Shown one piece after another: positions 45,880-57,623 of a stretch of 64,000 nt of DNA (positions are counted from its first letter, which is position 1; every line of letters begins with the position of its first letter). The DNA comes from Flammulina velutipes (Eukaryota > Basidiomycota > Agaricomycetes > Agaricales > Physalacriaceae): NCBI GenBank assembly GCA_011800155.1, contig CM022376.1, positions 186,001-250,000 of the forward strand, read 5' to 3'. The notes under the pieces are model-generated. The model searched no databases, was not told the DNA's origin, and saw nothing but the letters and a program-made list of their open reading frames with translations. A program made the position numbers and the translations under genes.

Positions 45880-48800
45880 CTAGACGGATGTGGTCACCTT
45901 GACGTGCCCTAGCATGCTGGTTCCATCGTCAGGCTGCCAATAAGCGCCTGAGAATGTGCTTCGTAAACGCGTCCATATTGAAGTCTGTGGAACATCACTT
46001 GAACTTGAATGTGAATGGGTCGACCCGCCAGACAGTCCTTCCAATGGCCTAGTAAGACCATGTTCCATGTTTTCCGTCTCATCCGCCAGCTCAGTATGGT
46101 CCCAGGATTGCCACTGGTAGGCGACAGCCCCCGATGCAATGTAGGGCACACTTGGGGCATGTATTATCGGTACGTCTGGTTCAGAGGGAGTAGACATCTG
46201 GTACACAAGGCAATTAGTCAGTGACAAAAAAGCGAAATGAAAGTAACACATACATTATCGACCGATTCGAAGAATTCATCAAGGATTTCAAGGCCTTTCA
46301 TCATCGCCTCCTTGATCTCCTTGACTATCTCTTTGTCAGTTAGTTCATCTTCCACGAGACAAAGGTACGGCCAATCTCGAGGCTCCATTCGCCTGTAATG
46401 CGCTCGGCTGGTCCAGACAGCATGATTTGGGTCAAGGCGCACCAAATCCAAAAGACACTGCTTTAGGTGTTCATGTCGGGCCGTATTCCATTGGCGATCT
46501 TCTCCCAACGCAAAAATCTGGTCCAAATGACGTTCCAATTGCCGACCGACTCGGAAGTCCCCATATCGTGCCGCATCCCATTGGCGACCTCCTAACGCGA
46601 AAATACGACAGAAAGTGAATAGGCATTGAGGATCCGCACAGAGGACATCCATCAACTGATGAGCAACGTTCCGAGGAGTATTGCTACCAGTGAAGCGGCC
46701 CATAAACGCGACAACTACGGGGTAAAGGCAATCCTGGCAGAAGCTAAGAGAAGATGGCGTCCGAGTAGATAAGAAGGGAAACGCGTAGAGCAGTGTGTAG
46801 TCAACTGGTATGTCTGTGTGCTCGCTGAAGATGGCCGACAGAATATCAAGAGCATTGTACTTGATGTTGTGGGGCAACCTTGAGGTGCACAAATCTGAAA
46901 GGAGCCTTCTCAAGAATTCCGTGGGGACACCGTACCAACCATCCGGATGTAGATTGTAGGTGGAAAGGACATTGCAATAACACTCCAATGTCGCATTTCG
47001 AACAACCTGGCCATCACACCAGCCATAGTCCAAGGTAAGATTTGGACTTGGACGCCTGTACCGAATGAGCTCTAAAACCACACTCTCTGCCCGTCGGCAA
47101 ATGGTCTTGTCATTCCCAGGAACACTCCCATTCCGAATTAGCGTCCAGACATCGTCCAGGACTGAAATGGCAGTGTCGGAAGAGCTGTCCAAATCCAGGC
47201 ATCTCATAACATAGTCATGGATAATGAGTAACCTGGCGAATGGATGGTCACATGGTTCGGTGTAGCCGACTGGCGACCGCGATACGAGGAGATCGATAAC
47301 AAACTTCAAGAGTGGGACTGCCTGGTGGGTTATTTCTACTGCGCCAGTAAATGGTGTGATCTCTCGTTCGGTGTTAAAGGAACACTTTAGAACGAGTTGG
47401 CAGAGGAGTAATATGAGTTCATCATCGTCAAACTCTGGCAGCTTAGGCCCATACCGGGAGTGTGCTGAAGAAAGGAGACGATTCCAAAGTGTTGGCGGAA
47501 GAAGGATGGGTTTGCCAACAATGTGCTGTCGAATGAGATGCACCAGCAAGCAAATACGGTCCCAGTCCTCTGATTCCATCGTCACACTTAAGCACCGAGT
47601 ATGAGTGAGAAGAGATGCAAGTGTCTGGAATGGGGTTTCAAAAGCATCGGGATCCAGTGTCCACCAACTATAGGAAATCGTGGAATGTCTGGTAGCGCGA
47701 AGAAGCCTCTCCGCTCGGCGCTCCTGTCCAGAGGTCAAGATGGAAGAAGATAGGGCAAGACTCAAATCATCGGCCACTACTTCCAATCTCTCGGAAACGG
47801 CGTCAGAAAGGCATCCCAATGAATCCAATATAACACTCTTCGTCGGTGGATTGGATGTTGTCTGGTAAAGCCACATAAGAGCACCGCAGGCAACATCTTC
47901 TGCGACAGTGTTTCCAGTAGCAGCGACACGTTCGGCTTCTTTAAGGGACTGGAACGTGTCGTTGGTCGGAATCGTAGAAGCATCCACAACGCACGTGCGA
48001 TCGAACGACGTCAATGAAAGCCATGTGCGTATAGGACGCACAAGAACATTCAAATTGTCTGAGAACGGCGTTCGGTAGGGACATTGTATGTAGATGATGG
48101 GAAGGATGTTTGAAATGGCATACATCACGTAAATTGTGAGCGTGATAGATCCCACGACACAGGCAAGGGGGACATGGAGAGGGATAAGAAAGAGAGTGAG
48201 GCCTGCTAAAAACAGTCCAAGCGCGACGTGGAGAATTATGGGGAGAGTTCCAATGATGACGAGGACGTGCCATTTCTGGAGGCCCTCAAAACGATAGTAA
48301 CGTATGAGGCTGCGATCACGGGCTGTGCCAGATATCATGGACATGTACTGGTAAAGCCACTGTTTGATGAGGACTGCCACCAGTGCTGTGCCAAGGCTGA
48401 GGGTGAGGCTGGTAAACCAAAGGATGTTGACCCAGATATCGAAGCTCGATGGGATAGAGGCCGTATCAGTGAATGGGATACTCTCCACCAATGTACCGTT
48501 CATCTGAGCACGCTGGAGTGTGACCATTTCAACTAGCAGAGAGGTCGAGATAGCGGGAAAGTTGGCGGAAAGTGCCTGGGATGTTTGTACGACAAAGGTT
48601 GTAAGAACGGCAGAGAAGAGAGCCGCCTGGATATGTTATGAAATATAAGTACCAAAAGTGAAGAAGGACCGACAGACGCACAAAAACTAGGAGTAGATCG
48701 AGTCCGTCTCGAGCCTCGGTGACCATGTCGTTATCAAAAACCTCGCATTCGTCCAGGTTAGCTCGCCAGACGCGTGCATTAGACGACATTTCCTCATTAA

Positions 48801-49167
48801 TGGGATCCTCTGGGTACTTGTCCTCGAAATCGAATTTGCCTGGACAAATCAAACCCAAAGTATAACGAATGAAGCGTTATCACTAACCAATAACTTTGGG
48901 CTGGTTTAGGGTGGGGACGTTCAGGCCAAATCGCTTTCTAGGGTGAGGGCGAGTCGGAGATGGACTGGATGGACGAGCGCGGTTTCGGAGTACAGGACGA
49001 GGTGAACCTAGGTGTCGCCTCGAAGGTGAATCGCGTCTCAAAGGACGATCGCTAACTTCGGGTCTCTGACGAGACGTATCGCGATACGAGGAAGACGGTG
49101 AAGAACGGCGTGATCGGGTGCTAGTGCTGAGAGATCGACGGCCCAACTGCCTGGGAAACGAAGGCAT
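45880..49167 (-). CDS. DUF6535-domain membrane protein
   Basis: Large protein of an Agaricomycete-specific family of unknown function. ATG at 49167 (MPSFPRQLGRRSLSTSTRS) begins a disordered Ser/Arg-rich N-terminus of about 95 residues. The DUF6535 domain follows, split by introns: FDFEDKYPEDP, ARVWRANLDECEVFDNDMV, a helix at LDLLLVFAALFSAVLTTFVVQTSQAL, then IWVNILWFTSLTLSLGTALVAVLIKQW, ARDRSLIRYYRFEGLQKWHV and helices IIGTLPIILHVALGLFLAG and PLACVVGSITLTIYVMYAI. The long exon 46218-48527 continues as about 550 residues of helical, HEAT/ARM-like cytoplasmic sequence, and a last short exon ends at 45880. The family often occurs in multi-gene, rapidly evolving sets. Topology suggests four helices and a large cytoplasmic C-terminus. 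Confidence 0.82.
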
Positions 49168-49365
49168 GACGGGAAACGTGTCTGTGGTGGGAGGAAGAAG
49201 TGGCAATATGGGGCGTCTTGAGACGGCGGGAAGATGATCATGGAATATTTATACATACTGTTGGTGTTCTCAACAACAGCAGTATCATGTGAGTTGAGTC
49301 CGTATTCAATGGATAAGCGCCCGGTTTTGTTTATATTGTACCGCAGTCCAAATGAGAACATGATA

Positions 49366-49429
49366 TCAGATACGAAGTGAAAGATAGAGAACCTAAAGAC
49401 AACATCAACATACAGCCAATACAGCTACG
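49366..49429. repeat. 3'-flank copy of the duplicated Nudix segment
   Basis: Matches the flank downstream of the intact Nudix gene near 50306-50395 (shared AACATCAACATACAGCCAA... and ...CTCACCAAAA). This shows the duplication extended past the gene's 3' end. Confidence 0.55.
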
Positions 49430-49812
49430 AGTTGCACTCACCAAAACAGATGTTTCGAATCATTGTAGAATACAGCGATAGTACTGCAGTGGGCCTTCCA
49501 TACAATATTATTATATCTATACTCCATCCGCTATATCTGGGCTCTTTCACAAGTCTAGTGCTTTGTCCTTTTCGTCAAGGCAGGCCGTGGAGCACCACTT
49601 GTCTGCTACGCCTGTCCCTGCAGACAGTCGAGTCAATGAAGTGAGGCGAGGATATTAGGAACACTTACCGCATCATGAGCAACGAAGCACAAATATCAGA
49701 GCTGGAAGTGTTGTCCGCCAGTCGTGTCCGTGCATGGTTCAGAGACAGAGAGCTCGTTGACTATCTGCACTATTGGATTGGCGCTGCCTCACACAGCGAA
49801 GAATCTGTTCAT
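49430..49812 (-). pseudogene. Truncated Nudix pseudogene
   Basis: Degenerate copy of the Nudix gene at 50410-51252. The C-terminal coding region and the 3' flank match at many positions (TGCAGTGGGCCT, CTGTTCGTCTGC, the exon edge ACCGC.TC.T.AGC.A). The first codons also match: ATG at 49812 followed by AACAGATTCTTCGC. A stop (TGA) comes at codon 8, and about 470 nt corresponding to the middle of the gene, including the whole Nudix box, are missing. The copy cannot encode an active enzyme. It is a clear case of tandem duplication followed by internal deletion and decay. Confidence 0.75.
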
Positions 49813-49904
49813 CAAGGTCATGAGTGATCAAAGCCATTCAAGAAGACGCACTACCAGAACGTCGTCTGTCAAGGCATCCTTCAGTTCCGAGTGGTCGTTG
49901 TCGT

Positions 49905-50288
49905 TCAATATTGATGCATTTGGTGATGGTCTGGTGTTGATGGACAGTTCACTGTCAGCCCATTGACTGTTCTCTTCAAAAAGGGAACTTGATGAATGCC
50001 CATGAGCTTTGATGGGACAATGGCCGCAGAGAACGAATAGTAAGTGGATAACTCGCAGAGCGAGATGAAAATCGTCGAGAACTTGAGCGCCTGGGAGACG
50101 TCGACGGGAAGTATCCTGCTGGTGGTTAGAGGATTCAGAGATTGGAGAGCGCCCATTTCGGGATCAACACCATGTATAACCTGGGCCTGCTCATAGGCGC
50201 CGGAATGGACTAGAGCTGGCTCTCGGACTTGATATAAAAAGCCTTGTTCAAATCCGACATCGTTCGTGGTAATTCCAGGGTTATTCAT
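49905..50288 (-). CDS. Hypothetical protein between the two Nudix copies
   Basis: Open frame of 127 codons from ATG at 50288 (MNNPGITTNDVGFEQGFLYQ) to a stop at 49905. It is not recognised. It has a hydrophobic stretch around residues 70-90 (FSTIFISLCELSTYYSFSAAIV). It sits exactly between the Nudix pseudogene and the intact gene and is not part of the duplicated unit. It could be a small gene, an exon or filler from the duplication event. Confidence 0.35.
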   Translation of the reverse strand: MNNPGITTNDVGFEQGFLYQVREPALVHSGAYEQAQVIHGVDPEMGALQSLNPLTTSRILPVDVSQALKFSTIFISLCELSTYYSFSAAIVPSKLMGIHQVPFLKRTVNGLTVNCPSTPDHHQMHQY

Positions 50289-50409
50289 TGAGAAGACGGG
50301 ACAGCAGATACAAAGCGATACAAAAGCCTTGGAGACAACGTCAACGTACGGCCAAAAGAGCTACTTATGAGCTCCATCAACTCACCAAAAAAATTACTAG
50401 TTGTTGATC

Positions 50410-51252
50410 TCATACTTCATCGGATTCAGCGACCGTAGTGCAGTGGGCCTCCCATACAGCATATCCATACTCCACGATTTCGGCTATCCTTGGGTCCTTC
50501 ACCAGATCTAGCGCTTCGTCCTCCTCGTAAAGGTCGGCAGTGTAGCTCTGTTCGTCTGCCATGCCGGTCCCTCGAGTCCATTTCTGGGGATTGAATCAGT
50601 CAAGCGAGGATGGGGAGATTCTTGGACACTCACCGCGTCGTCAGCGACAAAGCCCAAATACCAGAACGTAAAGTATTGTCCATTAGTCTTGGGCATCCGG
50701 CGGGTGCTAACGTAGAAGGGTTCGATGTCTGGCTCGAGACTGAGGTTCTCCTTGTTTGGTGGTGGAGGTTGCTGATGGATCTTGTGGGTTGGATAATGTT
50801 GGACTTGATATCCAGACTGCGATATGGATTAGTCGTAGGTGAAAGAAGAAACCAGACGAGCGCACCTCCTCGCACGCTTCCCTCACGGCCGCCTGCGCCA
50901 ACGACTCGCCAATGTCCTTTCGACCTTTCGGCAGAAAGTACTTTTTGCGCTTCGTGTCGTAACAGAGGACGACCTTGCCGGTGCTCGGCTGGATAACGAG
51001 CATGCCAGCGCCGACTCGAAAGTCCTCGCAAGCGAATCCAGAGTCTGGAATGGACGGACTGCTGGCCCAAGACGTGAGCTCAAAGGCAGAGTATTCGTCC
51101 AGAGTGCCGAGGGCCTTTGTAGTCGACGGGTCAATGACCTGCTGTTGGGCGATAGACGACGATGACATTGGCAGTGAAGATGAAGAGCTTGATGACTGCT
51201 GCGCGCCATTGGATTGTCGCTGCCTTCGGTTGGCAAAGAATCTGTTCATCAT
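50410..51252 (-). CDS. Nudix hydrolase
   Basis: Hydrolase of nucleoside diphosphates linked to another moiety; the substrate is unknown. Three exons (51252-50866, 50816-50634, 50583-50410) join in frame to 247 residues. The N-terminus is Ser/Gln-rich (SNGAQQSSSSSSSLP). The Nudix domain starts near FRVGAGMLVIQPSTGKVVL and carries the full Nudix box, GRKDIGESLAQAAVREACEE plus SGY across the first intron: G-x5-E-x7-REAxEExGY. The C-terminal part has FYVSTRRMPKTNGQYFTFWY and an acidic tail. There is no targeting signal. The diphosphoinositol-polyphosphate phosphatase and ADP-ribose pyrophosphatase subfamilies are both possible. Confidence 0.88.
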
Positions 51253-51534
51253 GGTTAGAAGCGAACAAAGGCCATTCAATGAGACGCACTGTATTTATTG
51301 CCATCAGCGCATGCTGGCCTCTGTTCGTCGACACGATTGTTCTGCTCGTCGTCGTTGTCTTCGATGTATTTTGTAGTGATGGTCAGGAAGAGAAAGGTAT
51401 GGTCGCCGTGACTTGTCACTATTCAGTTCATTAACTTTGCTTTTCAGCCACTGACCACCATCGTCTCAATCATTGCGGTAAGTCTAATCCAAGTCGTATC
51501 AACTTGAATCTAAGCATGTTGATTCAGGATATCA

Positions 51535-52729
51535 ATGGCTTACGACTTTCCTCAAGAGCTACTTGATGATATCCTTAAATACCTACGGCCAGACAAGCCC
51601 TCCCTACGATCAACCTCACTTGTTTGTCGCGCCTGGCGCGCGCCAAGTCAACGAGGCTTATTCTTCTCCTTCACTACTCTTCTCTGCGGCAACAATCAGA
51701 GGGCAGAAATGCTTCAACCCTCCGTTTGTCACGTCTTGTTCATCCGATCACCCCACCTAGCTCGCTATGTCCGGAATCTCACACTTCATTCGCCAGTGCA
51801 TAGCATTACGGCGCTCACAGTAGATATACTACAGCTGATCTCCCGTCTTCCCTTGCTCAAGAGCCTATCGTTAGACGCTCAGTCACCTCATGGTATCACG
51901 CGCCTCGTATCTGCCATCCTTCAATATCTACAGACGAATACGCTCATCCACACAGTGTCTCTAGGATCAATGTGCCTTCCTCCGGATATACTGTACCTTC
52001 TGCCAGGCAGTCCTATAACAAAGCTCACTGTGTCCGGTCTCCGGGAAGGCGGCATTGGCACTGGCACCATCGCACAAACTCCTCGTACACCCATTCATTT
52101 GGAAGAGCTTCACATCGGGCTCCATTCTACCACCGTTAAAACGCTGGCCGTTACCTTACAGAACTTGCGCCCTTGGTTACCGCATTTGCGCACCATCATC
52201 CTATACATACAGACGTCAGATGTGGACGTTCTACTCAAAATACTGAGCACTCCCGAGACAATACCCACGTCTGTAAGTCATTTTGGCCTCATGTGTTCTG
52301 GTGAGTCCCTCTCAAGAAACAAAGTCGAAATACTGAGAACGGACCGCAAAAATAGGAGATGGATGGGCCTTGCTTACCCAGTCAGCTGTCCCCAGGTTGG
52401 ACCTCCGGCTTACCGAGATAACGGATATCACCTTTGGACTCGAGTCCGAGGGTGTCGGAGCACATTGGAATCAGTGGATGGCAAAAACCGTCAACAGATG
52501 GGCGAATATTCTTCATGATTTGATACCTTGTCCATTGGGATTGAGGAAAATCACACTTCATTTCTGGTGGACCGAGGACCCAGATGTGGTGGACGCGTGG
52601 CTGCTGATGGACACGACGCTCGCGGCGCTACATATAGAGGAGGTGGCATTGTCCGGATCGCTATGGAGGGATGAAGATGTGTATGCGGCGTTCCCAGAAC
52701 TTCTGAAGAAGGGTATCATACATCTATGA
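51535..52729 (+). CDS. F-box protein
   Basis: Two exons (51535-52272, 52382-52729) join in frame to 361 residues. The N-terminal F-box reads FPQELLDDILKYLRPDK followed by TSLVCRAWRAPSQR, at residues 4-40. Leucine-rich, repeat-like strands follow (LLKSLSLDAQSP, ILYLLPGSPITKLTVSGL, HLEELHIGLHSTT, LRTIILYIQ). The layout fits SCF substrate adaptors. It is divergent in sequence from the F-box gene at 11.4-12.4 kb. The intron is 109 nt, longer than most here. Confidence 0.75.
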
Positions 52730-52914
52730 TTGAGATTTTCTCTACTATCGTCCAAACTGATATTCATATGAACTCTTCCGAAGTAAGAGCGCTCAATTGT
52801 GTATGGAATTCGGAAATTAGAATGCCAAACACGCGCCCATAACGCGACATGTCACTTGTGACCGCGTCTTCTTTTCAAACAACCATCTCGAGCTCCCTTT
52901 GATTCACTGAATCT

Positions 52915-53533
52915 ATGGCTACCAACGAAGCTCTCACCTCATGCACCCCCAATCTCATGCCCTTCCACATAAAATACAACGGAACGGCACCCATCTCAAT
53001 GTACATGCGCGTCGAGGAAAGGACAACCGACAATCTCGAGGCTCCCGCTGCAGACGCGACCGAAGCGTCAGATACGAATGCCAACCCAGAGAAAAGCATA
53101 CTCCGCCAGGCAGCATCTTACCTCGCATCTGCATTCCGCGGTCGCACGATACACGGCACACGCGTCGAGTTGCCTGCTGGATACGGAGGTGTTGTCCTTC
53201 GCTCTAAAGATGTTGGTGGGAAGGCTCCTCCTCCCTCTCAAGGAAGGACGCGGCGCTCTAAGCCGGCGGAAGAGCAGCCAATGGATGTAGACGCAGACGT
53301 CGAAGAAGCTCTGGCGCCAACTGTTACCGCCACTTTCTCCTCGTTCAACCTATGGCTGCCCGATCACCTGGGCCGAGAGCGCGACGACGAATACGGGCGT
53401 GCGCTAAAGGAATGGATACCTGTTTCTGAGATGGTAAGACTTTTTTTAGTCCTCTCATGGGAAGTATTTTGCTTATCAGGATTCAAGGTTCACTGGGTAC
53501 CACCAGAAGAGCAAGAAACAGCGTCCGCTGTAA
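52915..53533 (+). CDS. RNH203: Ribonuclease H2 subunit C
   Basis: Non-catalytic subunit of the RNase H2 complex that removes ribonucleotides from DNA. Two exons (52915-53433, 53480-53533) join in frame to 190 residues, the normal size. Family blocks are LMPFHIKYNGTAPISMYMR near the N-terminus, FRGRTIHGTRVELPAGYGG in the middle and SFNLWLPDHLGRERDDEYGR near the end, followed by KEWIPVSEM. The middle holds an acidic linker (DVDADVEEAL). The catalytic subunit and subunit B are not in the window. The symbol is by analogy with yeast. Confidence 0.85.
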
Positions 53534-53711
53534 CCTCGCCGTTACTTAGTTGATTGGTTTAACAGTACGGTATTACTTTGCTTTATTGAGACGTTGGTTT
53601 GAACGATGTATGATAGGGTATATCGCCAGTCTTCCGAATATAGATATTCTATGCATGTCTACGATGGTCATCGCCGATAATAAAAACACACGCCCGACCT
53701 CTAGGCCCAAT

Positions 53712-54437
53712 CTACTTGCGGACATTGAACAGCGCGCTCTCCATCCAGATCTTGGCGTACTGCCTATGCAGCCACGCGTCAAATCCTTCAACGGCCTTGT
53801 CCGTCTTGCCCTCGCCTTGCCAGAAGATACTGCGCATATGGAACTCTGCGACGCCCTGCTCTGGCTTGACGTCCACTGCCATCTCAAATACACCTTCGAC
53901 CGGACGGACTTCGCGTTTACGAGGAGTATCTCCGCACCGCACGACGATACTAGAGGGATCGTGCTCGACGACCTCGAAGTGGTCGGTAATCTGCGTCCCT
54001 ACTGGGTATGAAGATTCTTTCAGCTCCTTGGGCTCCCAAAGCTGGTCCTTGGTTTCGGAATTGAAGTATTTGCGCTTGAGAATAAGACGCTGGGCGGTAT
54101 ACCCTGTAAGTCCCCTGGTAAGTAGATGAACGCATGAGAATCGTTTTAACGCACCAGGACCACCCCATACGCCCGCGCAGAACGCCTTGACTAGCTCCCC
54201 TTCCTTCTCTAAGAGTTCTGGCTTTATCTGGTTTAGGGGCACGCTCCTCATGCAGTCGTCGTGCATAGTGGGATTCTTGTTGGGGTTGAACAGCTGATAT
54301 TGCTTGATATTGAAGAGGGGCGTCGTCGTTGGGTCTATCGGGACAAATGTGCTCTTCCGCGTCGCGACGAAGAAGGTGCCTAGAGTCGCCGCTCCTCCAA
54401 CGAAAGCCGTTTTGGCCAATTTGGTAACAAGTCCCAT
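53712..54437 (-). CDS. Conserved fungal protein, 224 residues
   Basis: Two exons (54437-54155, 54103-53712) join in frame to 224 residues. The N-terminus has a hydrophobic segment (FVGGAATLGTFFVA) compatible with a membrane anchor or targeting signal. Conserved blocks are NPTMHDDCMRSVPLNQIKP, AFCAGVWGGPG, LKRKYFNSETKDQLWEPKEL, QITDHFEVVEHDP and ASSIVVRCGDTPRKR-like sequence. The C-terminus has FDAWLHRQYAKIWMESA. I recognise these as a widespread fungal family without a known function. It is convergent with the RNase H2 subunit gene. Confidence 0.75.
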   Translation of the reverse strand: MGLVTKLAKTAFVGGAATLGTFFVATRKSTFVPIDPTTTPLFNIKQYQLFNPNKNPTMHDDCMRSVPLNQIKPELLEKEGELVKAFCAGVWGGPGALKRFSCVHLLTRGLTGYTAQRLILKRKYFNSETKDQLWEPKELKESSYPVGTQITDHFEVVEHDPSSIVVRCGDTPRKREVRPVEGVFEMAVDVKPEQGVAEFHMRSIFWQGEGKTDKAVEGFDAWLHRQYAKIWMESALFNVRK

Positions 54438-54728
54438 GGTAGTGTGGACGCTTGGGTATGCGTTCTTAAAAACTAAGCTTGACGGTTAAAGTAGAACTTC
54501 TGGAATGTAAAAGGAGATTATGCCATGATAGATTGATCCGCAATCGTTCCGCCGGACCGGTGTTATAATTCATGCGCCACACTGAGGTTTTTTGCGAACA
54601 TGAATCTTACTATTTCGGCAGTGAAGGAGATATCGATTTTTATCATGCACTGCGAACGGACAGCCCGACCTAGAATGATTTCGGCGTTCCTACATTAATA
54701 CAGATCTTCAATCACAACGTCATCGCCC

Positions 54729-55864
54729 TCATAGCCCTTTCTCCAGCGCGTTATACGACGCCACAACCCCGACGGATAGTACGGGGATGAACAATGCGAA
54801 TATATCAGACGGAGAATTGCCAACCTCGCCCAGAAGCTTCCAAATCACGTACGACGCGCTAGTCCATAGGACATCATATCCAATAGAAGACTGTGCCGGA
54901 TGCGAGTGCAAAGTCGTCCACACACCCTGCCATTCCGGGTCTGTCCACGCGACGTAGTAGGTGCGTAGACGCATCAAGACGGAGGCGACGGTGAACGTCG
55001 TGAATAGTGTTTTCTGGGAGATGGAACCTTGCGTTGGCCCGGTGAATAGCAGGGGAAGTACGATTGCTGCGTGCATTCCGAGGAGATTCAATAGGAATCC
55101 GCGTCCGTCGATGGCGGTATAAGGACTACGAGCGACGGAGGCTAGGGCGATAGATGTAGATGCCCAGAGAATTGGAGGTACAGAGCGCTGCTGATATGAT
55201 TTGGGTTTGCTGTTGTATGTGGGTGATAGGACGATAGCTAGGTAGAAGAGGTTGCTCGCTACGGAGATGGCGACCACCTGCCCCAGAATCATGTATGCCC
55301 ATGTATGCTTGACATGGTATCTCTTGCCTTCAACGTACTTCAGAATTGAATGCCAAAGATTGAGAGAACGGCTTGCCTTGGAAGTAAAGAAAGGCGGTCC
55401 AAAACCCGACCGTGAACAGACAGAGCTTTTCGCTCCACCACCAGTTCATCTTCCCAAAGGAGACGGCCGCCCATGCTTGTTCGAAGAGCTCCGTATTGAG
55501 CAGCCAGTCTACTATCCTATCCGCGAAGGACTCAGATATCACGCTGGCTTGACTTTCATAGTTTACGAAACTCCACTATCTTCTTTGAGCGGTGGTGGAC
55601 TAGTGCGGTATACATCGACTTACGTGCATAAATTCGAACATGTCTACATGACAACATCAATACACAGAGAGATAAGTAGCAGTCCTACTTACAGAACCAG
55701 GTATGTGCAAAGGACCCGAGCGTCAGACCAGTGAAGACGAGAACTTTATGCTTTTGGCCAGATAGACCTCGAAGGCTGTTCAAAATGAGGCATGAAAGGA
55801 ATATTATGAGCAGAAAGTAGGACACAAAGATGGATAAGGCGCCAAGACGCGCTTGTTCCATCAT
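54729..55864 (-). CDS. Multi-pass membrane protein
   Basis: Not recognised by name; the model starts at ATG 55864 (MMEQARLGALSIF). The last junction keeps frame (SLAFNSE to VVAISVASN); the middle exons are less certain. Hydrophobic helices are predicted at ALSIFVSYFLLIIFLSCLIL, LVFTGLTLGSFAHTWF, EKLCLFTVGFWTAFLYF, VVAISVASNLFYLAIVL, ILWASTSIALASVA, HAAIVLPLLFTG, LWTSASYVIWKLL and FALFIPVLSVGVVASYNAL. The protein ends with GL after the last helix. About eight helices and no signal peptide suggest an ER or organelle membrane protein. The function is not known. Confidence 0.55.
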
Positions 55865-56165
55865 CGTGGTTGTAAAACAAAGCGGACAGACCCCAGGTAA
55901 TTTTGATCCGGTGTCCGTTCAATGTCCGTTCCTCGAACATACAGTACTTACTGTTACTGTAGAGGGGTATACTACGAAGGCGATGACGGCTCTGGTGCAA
56001 CGGTCAACTATAATCCACGCTATTCTTTCCTGATGGTCTCAGGACGACGGCGGAAGCGACAACTTATATATGTGACGACGATCACGTCTTCGCCGGCCTA
56101 GTTATCGTTGTTCATGCAATGGCTATAAACCAGGTTCGGCATGCATCCTCCCCACCCAAAGCTCC
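55865..56165. other. Divergent promoter region
   Basis: About 300 nt shared by the minus-strand membrane-protein gene and the plus-strand aminopeptidase gene. No gene supported. Confidence 0.4.
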
Positions 56166-57623
56166 ATGCATATAGATTTCACCTCTCTCGCTCTCTTACT
56201 ATACGCTCTCCCAACGATTATAGCATTGCCAATCAAGCGCCGAGAAATACCAGGCAAAGGACATCATCTTCTCCATTTTGGAGTAGACAAGGAGCCGGTA
56301 TGGAAGACGGAGGATGAGATGTTAGACCTTATAAGGGAAGGTATCCAGTTCGTGAGTATTTCAACTTGTCGACGCCACACTTTCGTTCTGGCTGACGAAG
56401 TCAAGGTAGATATTTCAAATGTCCGTGATCTCCCCAAGATTGAGCGCCGAAAGTCTCCTGATTCAAAACCTCCTCCGTGTAAGGGCCCTCACCCTTATTC
56501 TTAGTACCCATCTCAACATTTACAGTCCCGAAGCCTAAGCACCAGGCTGCTGTAAATGCGATATTTCCAGAAATTGACATTAAAAATATGAAAGAACATC
56601 TAACCGTCCTTACCGACTTCCACAACCGATACTACAGGTCTCCAACCGGTGTGGCGGCTAGTCAATATATTATGAAGACTATTCGCTCTGTAAGTCGTCA
56701 TGATTCACTCTGCAACTGTCCTTATAACTATCAGATAATCCAAACCAGCAACCGCAAAGACCTCAAAGTAGAATATGTCAAGCACGATTACGAGTTTGAT
56801 AAGGTCGATTTTGGAGTGCCGCCTGAGTTCATGCACGAAACCGAGTGGAAACAATATAGCATCATCGCTCAAATCCAGGGGACAGAAGCCCAAACCCCTA
56901 CCACCATCGTTGGGGCACACATGGACTCGATCAACGAGAAGAACCCATTGAATGGTCGCGCGCCAGGTGCGGACGACGACGGCACCGGGACGGTTAACCT
57001 CATAGAGGCATTTCGTGTCCTTGTTGTAAAGGATTACAAGCCCTCCACACCAGTCGAGTTTCACTGGTATGCAGCTGAGGAGATAGGCAGCGTGGGCTCT
57101 CAATATATTGCTCAGGATTACGCTAAGCGGAAGATCGCTGTGAGGGCGTTTATGGAGATGGACATGACGGGATAGTGAGTGTTCCCTATCGCACTTTGGA
57201 ATGTTCATAGCTCACATCGTGGCAGTTCTCGTCCCAAAGAAAAAGAGTTCATTTCTTTGGAGTCAGGGCAAGATGATGTCGACTTCAAATTGAATGAGTT
57301 CATTAAACCTTTAATTGAGGCGTACTGTAAACCACTGGCGTGGGCTATGGATACTGTGAGTCATATACCAAGCATCAATGACGATACTCACGGTCCTTCC
57401 TAAGTGCGGCTATCCATGTTCAGACCATGTTAGCTGGACGGAGGTGAAAGTACCTGCGATCTATCCTTCAGAAGCCATTCGAAATTCCAGCAATCTCAAT
57501 ATACACACCGCAGAGGACACGGTTAATGTAGAAGGATTTTCTTGGGGTCATTCTTTGCAGTTTGCCAAGCTTACTATAGCATTTGTATATGAGCTGGCGC
57601 CTCCTGTTACAATCAGTGCATAG
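56166..57623 (+). CDS. Secreted M28-family aminopeptidase
   Basis: Zinc aminopeptidase with leucine-aminopeptidase-like layout. ATG at 56166 opens a signal peptide (TSLALLLYALPTIIALP) and a propeptide. The catalytic domain shows the zinc site in GAHMDS, the block RAPGADDDGTGTVNLIEAF, the general base in FHWYAAEEIGSVGSQYIA, the metal Asp in MEMDMTG and the last His in CGYPCSDHVSW. The C-terminus ends VYELAPPVTISA. Short introns lie at each of these joints. Extracellular protein breakdown is the expected role. The length fits the fungal Ap1 group. Confidence 0.88.
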
